Assembly: GCF_901001165.1 (NCBI RefSeq)
Contig: NC_042961.1
Location: 36,395,609-36,459,608 of the forward strand
Origin: Salmo trutta
Taxonomy: Eukaryota; Chordata; Actinopteri; Salmoniformes; Salmonidae
Direction: 5' to 3'
DNA length: 64,000 bases
In this document: positions 46,300-56,751 of the stretch, one piece after another
Layout: the number at the start of each line of letters is the position of its first letter
How positions within the stretch are numbered: the stretch's first letter is position 1
The notes under the pieces: model-generated
Told to the model about the DNA's origin: nothing
Seen by the model: the letters and a program-made list of their open reading frames with translations, nothing else
Database searches by the model: none
Position numbers and translations under genes: made by a program

Positions 46300-47497
46300 T
46301 TAACTCCTCTGCTTGGCTTTTAACTGTTGGTAATGATTTGTCTGCTGGGCGCTGTTCTCAGATAATCGCATGGTATGCTTTCGCCGTAAAGCCTTTTTGA
46401 AATCTGACACCGTGGTTGGGTTAACAAGAAGTTCATCTTTAAATTGATGTATAACACTTGTAAGTTTTATAAATTTTTATAATGAGTATTTCTGTTTTTG
46501 AATTTGGCCAGGTGTTGTCCAGGTGGGACGCTACCGTACCACACCCCCTAGAGAGGTTAAACCACTCGAGTGTTGCTTTAGCAGATGCTTAGGGTCATTA
46601 TCCTGCTGGAAGGTGAACCTCCGTCCCAGTCTCAAAATGCTGCCACCACCATGCTACACTGTGGGGATGGTGTTCTCGGGGTGATGAAAGGTGTTGGGTA
46701 TGTTCCAGACATAGTGTTTTCCTTGATGGCTAAAAAGCTCAATTTTAGTCTCATCTGACCAGAGTACCTTCTTCTTCTTACATCTCCCACACGCCTTTTG
46801 GCAAACACCAAACGTGTTTGCTTTTTTTTTCTTCAAGCAATGGCTTTTTTCTGGCCACTCTTCCATAAAGCCCAACTCTGTGGAGTGTACGGCTTAAAGT
46901 AGTCCTATGGACAGATACTCCAATTTCCACTCCGGAGCTTTGCAGCTCCTTCAGGGTTATCTTTGGTCTCTTTGTTGCCTCTTTGATAAATACCCTCCTT
47001 GCCTGGTCTGTAAGTTTTGGTGGGCGGCCCTTTCTTGGCAGGTTTGTTGTGGTGCCATATTCTTAAAACATTTTAATAATGGATTTGATGGTGCTCTGTG
47101 GGATGTTTTTATAACCCAACCATGATATGTACTCTCCACAACTTTGTCCCTGACCTGTTTGGAGAGATCCTTGGTCTTCATGGTGCCACTTGCTTGGTCG
47201 TGACTCCTTTCTTAGTGGTGTTACAGAATCTGGGGCCTTTCAGAACAGGTGTATATACTGCGATCATGTGACAGATCATGTGACACTTAAATAAAGTCCG
47301 CCTGTGTGCAGTCTAACTAATTATGAAACTTCTGAAGGTAATTGGTTGCACGAGATCTTATTTATGGGCTTCATAGCAAAGTGGGTGAATACATATGCAC
47401 GCACCAATTTTCCGGTTTTCATTTTTTTCTTTTCACTTCACCAATTTGGAATTAAAAAATATTTTATTTAATTTTTATTTCACCTTTATTTATCCAG

Positions 47498-47879
47498 TGT
47501 CATTGTCGTGTGTGTAGGTGGCAGGGAAGTCAGGCGCAGGAGAAACCAACTTGGTGTAACTGGAGTAGTTTTATATAGATAAAACAAACTCCAAAAACCA
47601 ACGTACATAAAAAAAGAAAATGGGTAAAATAACCCGTCGCGCACCAATACAAATACACGAGCACATAACCATAAACAATCTCTGACAAGGACATGAGGGG
47701 AAACAGAGGGTTAATTACACAACATGTAATGAATGGGATTGGAACCAGGTGTGTAGGAAGACAAGACAAAACCAATGGAAAATGAAAAATGGATCAATGA
47801 TGGCTAGAAGACCGGTGACGTCGACTGCTGAGCACCACCCGAACAAGAAGGGGCATCGACTTCAGCAGAAGTCGTGACA
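47498..47879 (-). mobile_element. Gypsy-type LTR
   Basis: Read on the minus strand it starts TGTCACGACTTCTGCTGAAG at 47879 and ends CACGACAATGACA at 47498, the TG...CA form of an LTR. A C-run on the plus strand (47884-47892), that is a polypurine tract on the minus strand, lies just inside. Confidence 0.75.
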
Positions 47880-48289
47880 GTAACCCCCCCCCTGACGCGT
47901 GGCTCCAGCAGCGCATCGACACTGGCCTCGGGGATGACCCGGAGGACGAGGTGCAGGGCGATCCGGATGGAGACGAAGGAACTTTTGCAGCAGCGAAGGA
48001 TCTAACACATCCTCCAACGGAACCCAGCATCTCTCCTAAGGACCGTACCCCTCCCACTCCACGAGGTACTGAAGACCCCTCGCCCGACATCTCGAATCCA
48101 GGATGGATCGAACGGAGTACGCCGGGGCCCTAAATGTCCAGAGGGGGTGGAGGAACCTCCCGCACCTCTGCCTCCTGGAGCGGGCCAGCCACCACCAGCC
48201 TGAGGAAAGACACATGGAACGAAAGGTTAATGCGGTAATGGGGGGGAAGCTTTAACCTATAACATACCTCGTTCACTCTCCTCAGGACT
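47880..48289 (-). other. Internal 3' part of the same LTR element, truncated
   Basis: This GC-rich sequence lies upstream of the polypurine tract on the minus strand. The open frame at 47794-48090 is low in recognisable motifs and probably not a real gene. It is cut at 48290 by a TTAA element fragment. Confidence 0.5.
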
Positions 48290-48293
48290 TTAA

Positions 48294-48895
48294 CCTCTCT
48301 TGGGTAGGGGGCAGTATTTTTACGGCCGGACGAAAAACGTACCCAGATTAAACGGCCTACTACTCGGGCCCAGGAACTAGAATATGCAGGTTATTGTGGG
48401 CCAAATCCTGACTTGAAGATCTGTGCCCTATAATTTAAAGTTTTGAGCAAAGTTAAGTACACAGATCTCAAGTTAGGATTTGGCCAGTGTATAGATTTAG
48501 GGATGTTCCTAAAAGGCATTGTGGTTGCTTAAAACTTCTTATGGATGGGTGGCAGTATTGAGTAGCTTGTATGAAGAAGGTGCCCAGAGTAAACTGCCTG
48601 CTACTCAGGCCCAGAAGCTAAGATATGCACATTATTAGTAGATTTGGATAGAAAACACTCTGAAGTTTCTAAAACTGTTTGAATGATGTCTGTGAGTATA
48701 ACAGAATTCATATGGCATGCAAAAATCTGAAAAAAATATAACCAGGAAGTGGGAAATCTGGTGCTTGTAGTCTTTTCAAGTCATTGCCTATCAAACACAC
48801 AGTGACTTAGGGTTCATTTTGCACTTCCTAAAGCTTCCACTAGATGTCAACAGTCTTTAGAAAGTTGTTTGAGGCGTCTATGTTTGAGGGGCGTC
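48294..48895 (+). mobile_element. TTAA transposon fragments, copy 7
   Basis: After TTAA (48290-48293), CCTCTCTTGGGTAGGGGGCA starts a family copy that breaks off near 48398. About 130 bp of other sequence follows. A second fragment of a related subfamily then runs from 48531 (ACTTCTTATGGATGGGTGGC) to about 48895. No right terminus is found. Confidence 0.7.
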
Positions 48896-49702
48896 TATGT
48901 TTGAGGGGTTGAAGACAAGCACAAGACAGGTGAAACAGATCAGGGTGTGACAGGGAGGGTCATCCATTTCATTTCAGAGATCCAATTTTCTCCAGGTATC
49001 CCCTCCAGGTATCCCTCATTAGAATTAATGTATAGTCCCTTACATTAAGATATAAGGGGGATCACCAACACTTTCTCATAGTTGGTCTTGACGGATTGGT
49101 CCAAAATCGTGTGACATATAACATTACTTTTCTGTTCTTGTATTGACGGCAGAGTAAGTTGTCATTGTATCATATATTAAGCTTTAATCAGTTAAATTAG
49201 ACACTGAAGTTGAACTTGTAAGAATGCTAGATCAAGCTGTTGGACAGTTTTTTTATATAGAGACCTCAGAAATGCAGTGTAATTATATAACGATTCATTT
49301 CCTTATGTTATGGGGTGAAAACTGTTTTCATGGGCACACAAATACGCCAAAATGTATGAAATTGCAAAATCACGACACACAGAAACTATTATAATGTAAT
49401 AAGGCATTTACTTTGATAGAAACAGTCTGGATTTAAACATGGGTGTCTGTAGTGACGCCTCTAGCACTGAGACGCTGTTCTTTACAGCTGCGCCACTTGA
49501 GAGTCATTGGCCAGGGTAGCTTCAAAATACAACACATGCTAATACTTCTCTAATACTTGTTTTCAAGAGCTAATAGAAGAATGTAGCTAGCTACCTAAGC
49601 ATTGAGTATAACACCATAAAGGTTATGAAATGAGTAACGTCACCTCGCTTGTCCGCAGTTATAAGGAATATACACAAAAATATTATGCTACAGTAGAAAC
49701 GA
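48896..49702. other. Unassigned, with LTR and SINE traces
   Basis: GGTGAAACAGATCAGGGTGT near 48931 looks like an LTR end. At 49430-49515 the minus strand has AAGTGGCGCAGCTGTAAAGA and CTCAGTGCTAGAGGCGTCAC, the head of a tRNA-derived SINE. The rest is unrecognised. Confidence 0.45.
49430..49515 (-). mobile_element. tRNA-derived SINE fragment
   Basis: The minus-strand text AAGTGGCGCAGCTGTAA resembles a tRNA-derived A box followed by CTCAGTGCTAGAGGCGTCAC, a phrase common to a salmonid SINE head. The B box and tail are not clear. Confidence 0.5.
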
Positions 49703-51035
49703 CATATCTCTCTCAGAATGACCTTCTTGATCCAAATCAGTCAGGTTTCAAGACTGGTCATTCAACTGAGACTGCTCTTCTCTGTGTCACGGAGGCTCTC
49801 CGCACTGCTAAAGCTAACTCTCTCTCCTCTGCTCTCATCCTTCTAGACCTATCTGCTGCCTTTGATACTGTGAACCATCAGATCCTCCTCTCCACCCTCT
49901 CCGAGTTGGGCATCTCCGGCGCGGCCCACGCTTGGATTGCGTCCTACCTGACAGGTCGCTCCTACCAGGTGGCGTGGCGAGAATCTGTCTCCGCACCACG
50001 TGCTCTCACCACTGGTGTCCCACAGGGCTCTGTTCTAGGCCCTCTCCTATTCTCGCTATACACCAAGTCACTTGGCTCTGTCATATCCTCACATGGTCTC
50101 TCCTATCATTGCTATGCAGACGACACACAATTAATCTTCTCCTTTCCCCCTTCTGATAACCAGGTGGCGAATCGCATCTCTGCATGTCTGGCAGATATAT
50201 CAGTGTGGATGACGGATCACCACCTCAAGCTGAACCTCAGCAAGACGGAGCTGCTCTTCCTCCCGGGGAAGGACTGCCGTTCCATGATCTCGCCATCACG
50301 GTTGACAACTCCCTTGTGTCCTCCTCCCAGAGTGCTAAGAACCTTGGCGTGACCCTGGACAACACCCTGTCGTTCTCCACTAACATCAAGGAGGTGACTC
50401 GATCCTGTAGGTTCATGCTCTACAACATTCGCAGAGTACGACCCTGCCTCACACAGGCAGCGCAGGTCCTAATCCAGGCACTTGTCATCTCCCGTCTGGA
50501 TTACTGCAACTCGCTGTTGGCTGGGCTCCCTGCCTGTGCCATTAAACCCCTACAACTAATCCAGAACGCCGCAGCCCGTCTGGTGTTCAACCTTCCCAAG
50601 TTCTCTCACGTCACCCCGCTCCTCCGCTCTCTCCACTGGCTTCCAGTTGAAGCTCGCATCCGCTACAAGACCATGGTGCTTGCCTACGGAGCTGTGAGGG
50701 GAACGGCACCTCCGTACCTTCAGGCTCTGATCAGGCCCTACACCCAAACAAGGGCACTGCGTTCATCCACCTCTGGCCTGCTCGCCTCCCTACCTCTGAG
50801 GAAGCACAGTTCCCGCTCAGCCCAGTCAAAACTGTTCGCTGCTCTGGCACCCCAATGGTGGAACAAGCTCCCTCACGACGCCAGGACAGCGGAGTCAATC
50901 ACCACCTTCCGGAGACACCTGAAACCCCACCTCTTCAAGGAATACCTAGGATATCATAAAGTAATTCTTCTAACCCCCCCCCTTAAAAGATTTAGATGCA
51001 CTATTGTAAAGTGGTTGTTCCACTGGATATCATAA
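49703..51035 (+). pseudogene. LINE reverse transcriptase C-terminal half, frameshifted
   Basis: The first frame (to 50352) shows LILLDLSAAFDTVNHQILLS, TTGVPQGSVLGPLLFSLYTK and the catalytic CYADDTQLIFSF. The second frame (50184-51035) carries on with DLAITVDNSLVSSSQSAKNL, RLDYCNSLLAGLPACAIKP and HWLPVEARIRYKTMVLAYGA to the normal end. The switch is near 50278, where one C is missing compared with the family A copy on the other strand. The thumb and C-terminal region are complete. The N-terminal RT part and endonuclease are absent because of 5' truncation. Confidence 0.88.
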
Positions 51036-51110
51036 GGTGAATGTACCAATTTGTAAGTCGATCTGGATAAGAGCATCTGCTAAATGACTTAAATGTTAAA
51101 TGTTAAATGT
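49703..51110 (+). mobile_element. L2-like LINE family A, 5'-truncated second copy
   Basis: It matches the 3' 1.4 kb of the LINE at 26757-30615, in the opposite orientation. It starts inside the RT gene and ends with a TAAATGT short-repeat tail (51085-51110), as produced by target-primed reverse transcription. Confidence 0.88.
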
Positions 51111-51612
51111 AATAACAGACATGCAGAAACTATTATAACGTAATAAGACACTTACTTTGATAGAAACGCACACATCTCCAAAGTTATTATTGGTAACAAA
51201 AACAACTATAACTGCGATGCAGCAACAGATGGAAAATGTGAAAACGTGTGTGCAGGACAGGAGATGAGCAAATGTCTGCAGACTTGAACTGCGCTAACAA
51301 TTGGGAAGTGTTTGGGGATTTTTGTCCAGGTCAGAAATGTCCAAAAAATTCATCGGTCCACATAAGTAAAAATGACTACTTTTATGTGAATGAATGAGGC
51401 GGAACTTGTTTGAAAATAATATGAAATTGACAAATTGAAAACAGCCTATAAATAAAAGCAGGCTGCGTGCCTTGGTTTGAGGGCAGTGCGGATTAAATGT
51501 ACTGTTGCATAACAATCACATTGTGGAATGGAGAGAACGTTCTAACATCACGTGCATAAAAAACTCACATTGGGGCGACCGTTAGAGATATTTGGAACTC
51601 ACACATGAAAGG
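51111..51612. other. No feature recognised
   Basis: No gene or clear repeat. Confidence 0.4.
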
Positions 51613-51840
51613 GTTAAAGGCACAGTCAACTTAGTGTATGTAAACTTCTGACCCACTGGAATTGTGATACAGTGAATAATAAGTGAAATAAAAAGTTGTT
51701 GGAAAAATGACTTTTGTCATGCACAAAGTAGATGTTCTAACCGACTTGCCAAAACTATAGTTTGTTATTAACAAGAAATTTGTGGAGTGGTTGAAAAATT
51801 AGTACAACCTAAGTGTATGTAAACTTCTGACGTTAACTGT
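51613..51840 (+). mobile_element. Tc1-like 3' end fragment
   Basis: It contains TGTATGTAAACTTCTGACCC and ends AACTTCTGACGTTAACTGTA, matching the terminus type at 10100-10131. No transposase sequence remains. Confidence 0.75.
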
Positions 51841-51841
51841 A

Positions 51842-52491
51842 TGTTTTGATGTGAGAGAGGATGCCAACTCCGTCTCGTCATTGCCACCTCACAAGCTCTA
51901 AAATAAACTTCTTTGATAAAACACTGAACTATCCTGTGTCCTCAGATCAGTGCAGATGAAGGAAATGAGATTATGAGATTAACACGTTTTAGAGTATTTA
52001 CATAATGTTTTTTGTAACATGGATTACAAATCAGCCTTTAGCTAGTTAAATCATGTCTTCTAGTCCACTGCAGAATTATAATGTGTTACCATTTTTCCCT
52101 AAAAAAAGGCTAAATTCGTCAGGGCATGAACTCTACAAAGTGTTGAAAGCAACACAAATTACAATTACAATTACCTACTCATGTCAAAACACCCATGAAG
52201 TGAGCTAGCTAGCTGGCTAATGTTAGCTAGTCACCATAGCTTTCTAAATAGCGATTTTCGTGAATGAACTTTATGACCAAAAAATATACATAATCGTTTG
52301 TTTCTACATTAACTAACATTTTCCTCTCAACTGTAAATGTTTTGCATAATTCGATATGACGTTATAATCACTTACATTTGCTTCGAACTTAGTATTTGTG
52401 TCAGCCATCTTTGCTGAAGAAAGTCTCCAGCATTGAGTCGCAGAGATTAACATTTGTCATGGGAACTAGTCGCTGATGATTTGCATAAAGT
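51842..52491. other. No feature recognised
   Basis: AT-rich, with GCTAGCTA stretches near 52205-52230. Confidence 0.4.
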
Positions 52492-53054
52492 AAGAAACTG
52501 GTTAGAATTGAAGGAATGATGGATGGCGCTAAATACAGGGAAATTCTTGAGGGAAACCTGTTTCAGTCTTCCAGAGATTTGAGACTGGGACGGAGGTTCA
52601 CCTTCCACCAGGAAATGACCCTAAGCATGCTACTAAACCAACACAAGCACAGACCTCAATCCAATTGAGAATCTGTGGAATGACTTAAAGATTGCTGTAC
52701 ACCAGCAGAACTCATCCTACTTGAAGGAGCTGTAGCAGTTTTGCCTTGAAGAATGGGCAAAAATCCCAGTGGCTAGATGTGCCATGCTTATAGAGACATA
52801 CCCCAATAGACTTGCAGCTGTAATTTCTGCAAAAGATGGCTCTACAAAGTATTGACTTTGGGGGTGTTAATAGTTATGCACGCTCAAGTTTTTTTGTTTG
52901 TTTCACAATAAAACATATTTTGCATCTTCAAAGTGGTAGGCATGTTGTGTAAATCAGAAGATACAAACCCCCAAAAATCGATTTTAATTCCAGGTTGTAA
53001 GAAAACAAAATAGGAAAAATGCCAAGGGGTGTGAATACTTATGCAAGGCACTGT
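52492..53054 (+). mobile_element. Tc1-like element, 3' part
   Basis: It begins inside the transposase region (GGTTAGAATTGAAGGAATGA, as at 16516) and passes the catalytic Glu region (AATCCAATTGAGAATCTGTGG, encoding NPIENLW). It ends in a Tc1 terminus GAATACTTATGCAAGGCACTGT. Frameshifts and a deletion break the frame. Confidence 0.78.
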
Positions 53055-53809
53055 CACTGCTGTTTATTCGCAGTGCTGAGCTAGTATTGTAACTGACATG
53101 CAACGTTAGCTAATGTTTCATCCCCTCTCGACTGAGGTGAATGAATAAACTATGCTAGTGAGTAGCTACCACAGCCAGGTCTGCTCTAGCCTCTAGTTAT
53201 TACTATCTAACTGTAGATGTTTGTATGGAAATGTTTTGTAGCCTTTGTTTTGTCACGTTTCAGAAGTACTTGAACTTGGCAAGCTTTCGCCAGTTGATGT
53301 ACCGGTAGAGAGAGCTCGCCTAAAGTTAGTTTGCATTAGCTATTATTCTTGCCTTAATAAAACTACACCTGAATCAAACAATGAAACTATCGGCAAAGCG
53401 AATGATGGTTGATATTCTGACGTTTCTTTCAGTGCAATGTGAGTTGTATTCGTATGTCAATGTAATGTTATTGATCTGTCAGTTTCCCTAGCTAATTCCC
53501 TACTTTTCATGCTGACACATTAATAAACAAAGTTACAGGCTTCACTGTAATGGTGCACAGTAAAGGTCTGTGCTGGACCGATTTTCTTCATTCCATCCCA
53601 GCTGGCTTTCTGTCCGACTCCCACCCGTTACCGCAAGAACTGATTTCAAAACCAACAGCAGTCCTGCAATGTTATTTTAGGTGTATGTGACACAGCTCAC
53701 TTGACAGCCATGGTCTCAGCAATTTTGTACCCTATAGGCAATATCAAATGTGCAAAAATAGGTTAGATTACCAGAGATTCTCACATGGTCCTTACATTGT
53801 ATTACTGGG
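53055..53809. other. No feature recognised
   Basis: No gene or repeat is recognised. The last five bases (CTGGG, 53805-53809) are the target duplication of the LTR element that follows. Confidence 0.5.
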
Positions 53810-54289
53810 TGTCACGTCCTGACCAGCAGAGGGAGTATTGTATTAGTATTTCGGGCAGGACGTGGCAGAAGGGTTTATGTTGTATGGTTGTTCTAGTATG
53901 TCAAATCAAATGTATTTATATAGCCCTTCTTACATCAGCTGATATCTCAAAGTGCTGTACAGAAACCCAGCCTAAAACCCCAAACAGCAAGCAATGCAGG
54001 TATGTCTGTTTATTTGTTGGTCTGTGTGGCTCCCGATCAGGAACAGCTGGTTATCGTTGTTCCTGATTGGGAGTCATATATTAGGAGTGTGTTTTTCACC
54101 TGGGGTTTGTCGGTTGTTGATTTTGCACTGTTAGTATTTGTTATAGCCTGCAAAACTGTTCCTGTTCATTGTTTTTTCATGGTGTTCATATTTTAATAAA
54201 TATAATGATGAGCACGCAACCCGCTGCGTATTGGTCCACTTTTTCCGACAGCGATTTCTCCATGTCTTCAGATGAAGAGGATCGTGACA
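53810..54289 (+). repeat. 5' LTR
   Basis: TG...CA ends. AATAAA at 54195-54200 is followed within 5 bp by ATG codons at 54205 and 54208, which open the element's ORF. It contains a 97-bp LINE-derived insertion (53903-53999). Confidence 0.9.
53903..53999 (-). mobile_element. 97-bp LINE 3'-end insertion inside the 5' LTR
   Basis: AAAGTGCTGTACAGAAACCC and AGCCTAAAACCCCAAACAGC match the 3' end of the LINE at 58212 onward. GTATGTC is duplicated on both sides (53896-53902 and 54000-54006). The 3' LTR lacks this insertion. It is a strongly 5'-truncated retrotransposition product. Confidence 0.88.
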
Positions 54290-55657
54290 GAACAACCCAC
54301 CAAACAAAGACCAAGCAGCGGAGAAAAGAGCAGGTGGATTATAAGGACTATCGAGAGAAATGGACATGGGAACAGATTCTGGACGGGGCTGGACCTTGGC
54401 ATCAGGCTGGGGATTACCGTCTCCCACCGGAGGAGAATGAAGCAGCCAAGGCAGAGCGGCGAAGGTATGAAGCCATATACGCGCCAATAAAGCACGAGCG
54501 GCAACCCCAATAATTTTTTTGGGGGGGGCACACGGGTAGTTTGGCTGGGCCAAGGGTGAGCCCTAAGCCAGCTACCCGTGCTTATAGGAAGAAACGTATG
54601 GAGTGGAGGGCGCCTAAGTTTGAAGAAGTGCGCACGATCTCGCCCATACGCTCGCACAGTCCAGTGCGAGCTATTCCAGCCCATCGCAGATGCCGTGCTA
54701 GAGTGGGCATCCAGCCCGGTAGGAGGATGCCTGCGCAGCGCGTCTGGTCGCCGGTACGCCTCCTAGGACCAGGCTACCCTGCTCCTGCTCTATGCACGGT
54801 AACCATCAAGCCCCTGCACAGCCCAGTTCGTCCTGTACTAGCACCCCGCTCATACAGGGCTGCTAGTTCCATCCAGCCAGGACAGGTTGTGCAGGAGGTG
54901 CGATCTAGGCCACCTGTGCGCCTCCATGGCCCAGTCTTTCCGGTTCCCGCCTCTCGTGCTAACCCAGAAATGAGTACCTCCAGTCTGGCACAACCAGTAC
55001 CAGCACCACGGATCAAGCTTCCCATGAGTCAGCCTAGTCCTATGTAGCCTGTTCCCGCTCCTCGCACTAGTCCTGGGGTGCGTGTATCCAGCCTGGTACC
55101 TCCTCTACCAGCCCCACGCATCAGGCGTCCAGTGAGTCAGCCCAGCCTAGAGTGTCCGGCAACAGTGCCTCGTCCAGAGTGTCCGGCAACAGTGCCTCGT
55201 CCAGAGTGTCCGGCAACAGTGCCTCGTCCAGAGTGTCCGGCAACAGTGCCTCGTCCAGAGTGTCCGGCAACAGTGCCTCGTCCAGAGTGTCCGAAACCAG
55301 GGGAGATGGCCCACTGTCCGGAACCGGGTGAGTCTGCCTACGACCCGGAACCGGTTGAGTCTGCCCCTCGACCCGGAACCGGGTGAGTCTGCCTGCGACC
55401 CGGAACCAGGTGAGATTGAAATTAACTATGAACTGTGTGAGTCTGCCCGCGACCCGGAACCGGGTGAGTCTGCCTGCGACCCGGAACCGGGTGAGATTGA
55501 AATTAACTATGAACTGTGTGAGTCTGCCTACAGTGTGGAACCAAATGATGCTGCCTACAACGCAGAACTGAGGGAGTCTGCCTTCGGTCCAGAACCAAGA
55601 GACTATGTCGTCAGTCGGGAGGACAGGAGGCCAGAACCAGAGCCTCCTCCAGTGTAG
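54205..55657 (+). pseudogene. Proline-rich Gag-like ORF of the LTR element
   Basis: The ORF starts inside the 5' LTR (MMSTQPAAYWSTFSDSDF) and crosses the LTR edge at 54289. It runs through a charged region (DYREKWTWEQILDGAGPWHQ; EENEAAKAERRRYEAIYAP) to a TAA at 54511. The same frame stays open from there to 55386, apart from a TAG at 55045. This part is rich in Pro and Arg with repeated VPAPR and PVRP(V/I) phrases. Five ECPATVPRP units follow. Near 55365 the frame shifts, and acidic repeats (ESACDPEPGEIEINYELC) run to a stop at 55657. No zinc knuckle or enzyme motif is visible. A nucleic-acid-binding or Gag-like role is plausible but unproven. Confidence 0.7.
55150..55284 (+). repeat. Five perfect 27-bp tandem repeats in the ORF
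   Basis: The unit GAGTGTCCGGCAACAGTGCC plus TCGTCCA encodes ECPATVPRP. Five copies are identical as read, and a sixth partial one follows. The identity suggests recent expansion. Confidence 0.92.
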
Positions 55658-55821
55658 GTGGGTTGGGGAGGGGGGGTGTAGCACAAGTGCCGTCGTTGAC
55701 GGCAGCCACCCTCCCTTCCCTCCCTTTTTGTTTACGGGGTAGTTGTTTTTTTTTGTGGTATTGGGGAATTTTTGTATTTCTTTTGAGGTGAATTCGGGGT
55801 CTGCACCTTTAGGGGGGGTAC

Positions 55822-56069
55822 TGTCACGTCCTGACCAGCAGAGGGAGTATTGTATTAGTATTTTGGTATTTTGGGGTTTGTGGGTTGTTGATTTTGCACT
55901 GCTAGTATTTGTTATAGCCTGCAAAACTGTTCCTGTCGGTCGTTGTTTCTTGTTTTTTGGTGGTGTTCACATTTAATAAATATAATGATGAGCACGCAAC
56001 CCGCTACGTATTGGTCCATTTTTTCCGACAGCGATTTCTCCATGTCTTCAGACGAAGAGGATCGTGACA
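55822..56069 (+). repeat. 3' LTR, internally deleted
   Basis: Ends are identical in type to the 5' LTR. After TATTAGTATTTTGG it joins directly to GGGTTTGTGGGTTGTTG, lacking about 130 bp of the 5' LTR plus the LINE insertion. The ATG and AATAAA are kept. Confidence 0.9.
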
Positions 56070-56074
56070 CTGGG

Positions 56075-56751
56075 CATTTTTAGGAAGTGATTTTCCTTGG
56101 AAAGGTAACGGCCCTGTCCTTTTCCACCCATTTACAAATAGACTATAGGTGACTCTATTTAATTGAGACCACAAGCACACCTCATCTCGCAGGTATGGCT
56201 ACTGAACTGCAAGCAGCAAGAATGATGAGAGCAACACTTGCTACCTTTTGCGTAGTTCTATAGGATATAGCCTATTTTTAAGGAGGACGATTTGCAGGCA
56301 GAGACAAAAAAATGGGTAATCCATACTTATTGAAAACAAAAAGCACAATGCCCCTCCACCCATTTAGGCAGCCTACTCTATTTCAATGAGACCACACATA
56401 CAAGGCACACTTGAGCTCTCACACCCAGTCTACAGAGCTCAGGTGAATTTTGCAGTATATTCAATGAATGAAACTAAGTTTCGTCTTGAATTGATGGATA
56501 GACCTACAGTTGCTACAGGACAGCAGTTTAAGCCTAAAGCTACAGTCTGGGATCTGGGAATCATGGTCATTTAAATTATTGAACCATTAATTCTCTTCTT
56601 GAATAATATAATGTATAAATGTACACCAAGGTAATTATTTGTAATGCCTCATTTTAGGAGGATAAAATGGTGACAGGGGTCTCAGCAGGGTCAGGCAGCC
56701 AGGGAAGACCAGTCTGTGACAGAGGTGAAGTGAATTGCTGCCAGACATGGA
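56075..56751. other. Unassigned, with a short diverged direct repeat
   Basis: CCACCCATTTACAAATAG...TGAGACCACAAGCACACCT (56125-56182) recurs, shortened, as CCACCCATTTAGGCAGCC...TGAGACCACACATACAAG (56357-56403). No gene is seen. Confidence 0.45.

Larger units (their letters stand above)
42780..46556 (+). mobile_element. Outer TTAA-flanked transposon, copy 4, itself interrupted
   Basis: Flanked by TTAA at 42776-42779 and 46557-46560. Its own sequence is 42780-43479 and 46304-46556 (about 950 bp); the rest is two inner elements. It starts CCTCACGAGGGTAAGGGGC. Its right end holds an imperfect subterminal palindrome (GTGGGACGCTACCGTACCAC, 46523-46542) and, on the minus strand, begins CCTCTCTAGGGGGTG. 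A donor-like block, ATGAAGATCATCAAAGGTAA, is at 43430-43449. It is a diverged subfamily of the same elements. Confidence 0.82.
42317..47462 (-). mobile_element. Tc1-like element split by nested TTAA transposons
   Basis: The left end is CAGTGCCTTGCGAAAGTATT at 42317. The element reads to 42775 (ACATTTAAATGTTTTCCC), is broken at TTAA (42776-42779), and continues after TTAA (46557-46560) with ACCACTCGAGTGTTGCTTTA up to about 47462, where the other end is eroded. The minus strand encodes transposase pieces: N-terminal MKTKDLSKQVRDKVVES (46957-47181) and a D1 region VLWSDETKIELFSHQG (46654-46875). Without the insert it is about 1.4 kb. Confidence 0.88.
53810..56069 (+). mobile_element. Complete non-autonomous LTR retrotransposon
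   Basis: Both ends are defined. LTRs begin TGTCACGTCCTGACCAGCAG at 53810 and 55822, and end ATCGTGACA at 54289 and 56069. The 5-bp target duplication CTGGG lies at 53805-53809 and 56070-56074. A G-rich polypurine tract (55812-55818) precedes the 3' LTR. The 1.5-kb interior encodes only a proline-rich protein and no protease, RT or integrase, so it would depend on enzymes from a Gypsy-type relative. The 3' LTR is shorter than the 5' LTR because of an internal deletion; the 5' LTR also holds a later LINE insertion. Confidence 0.92.
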
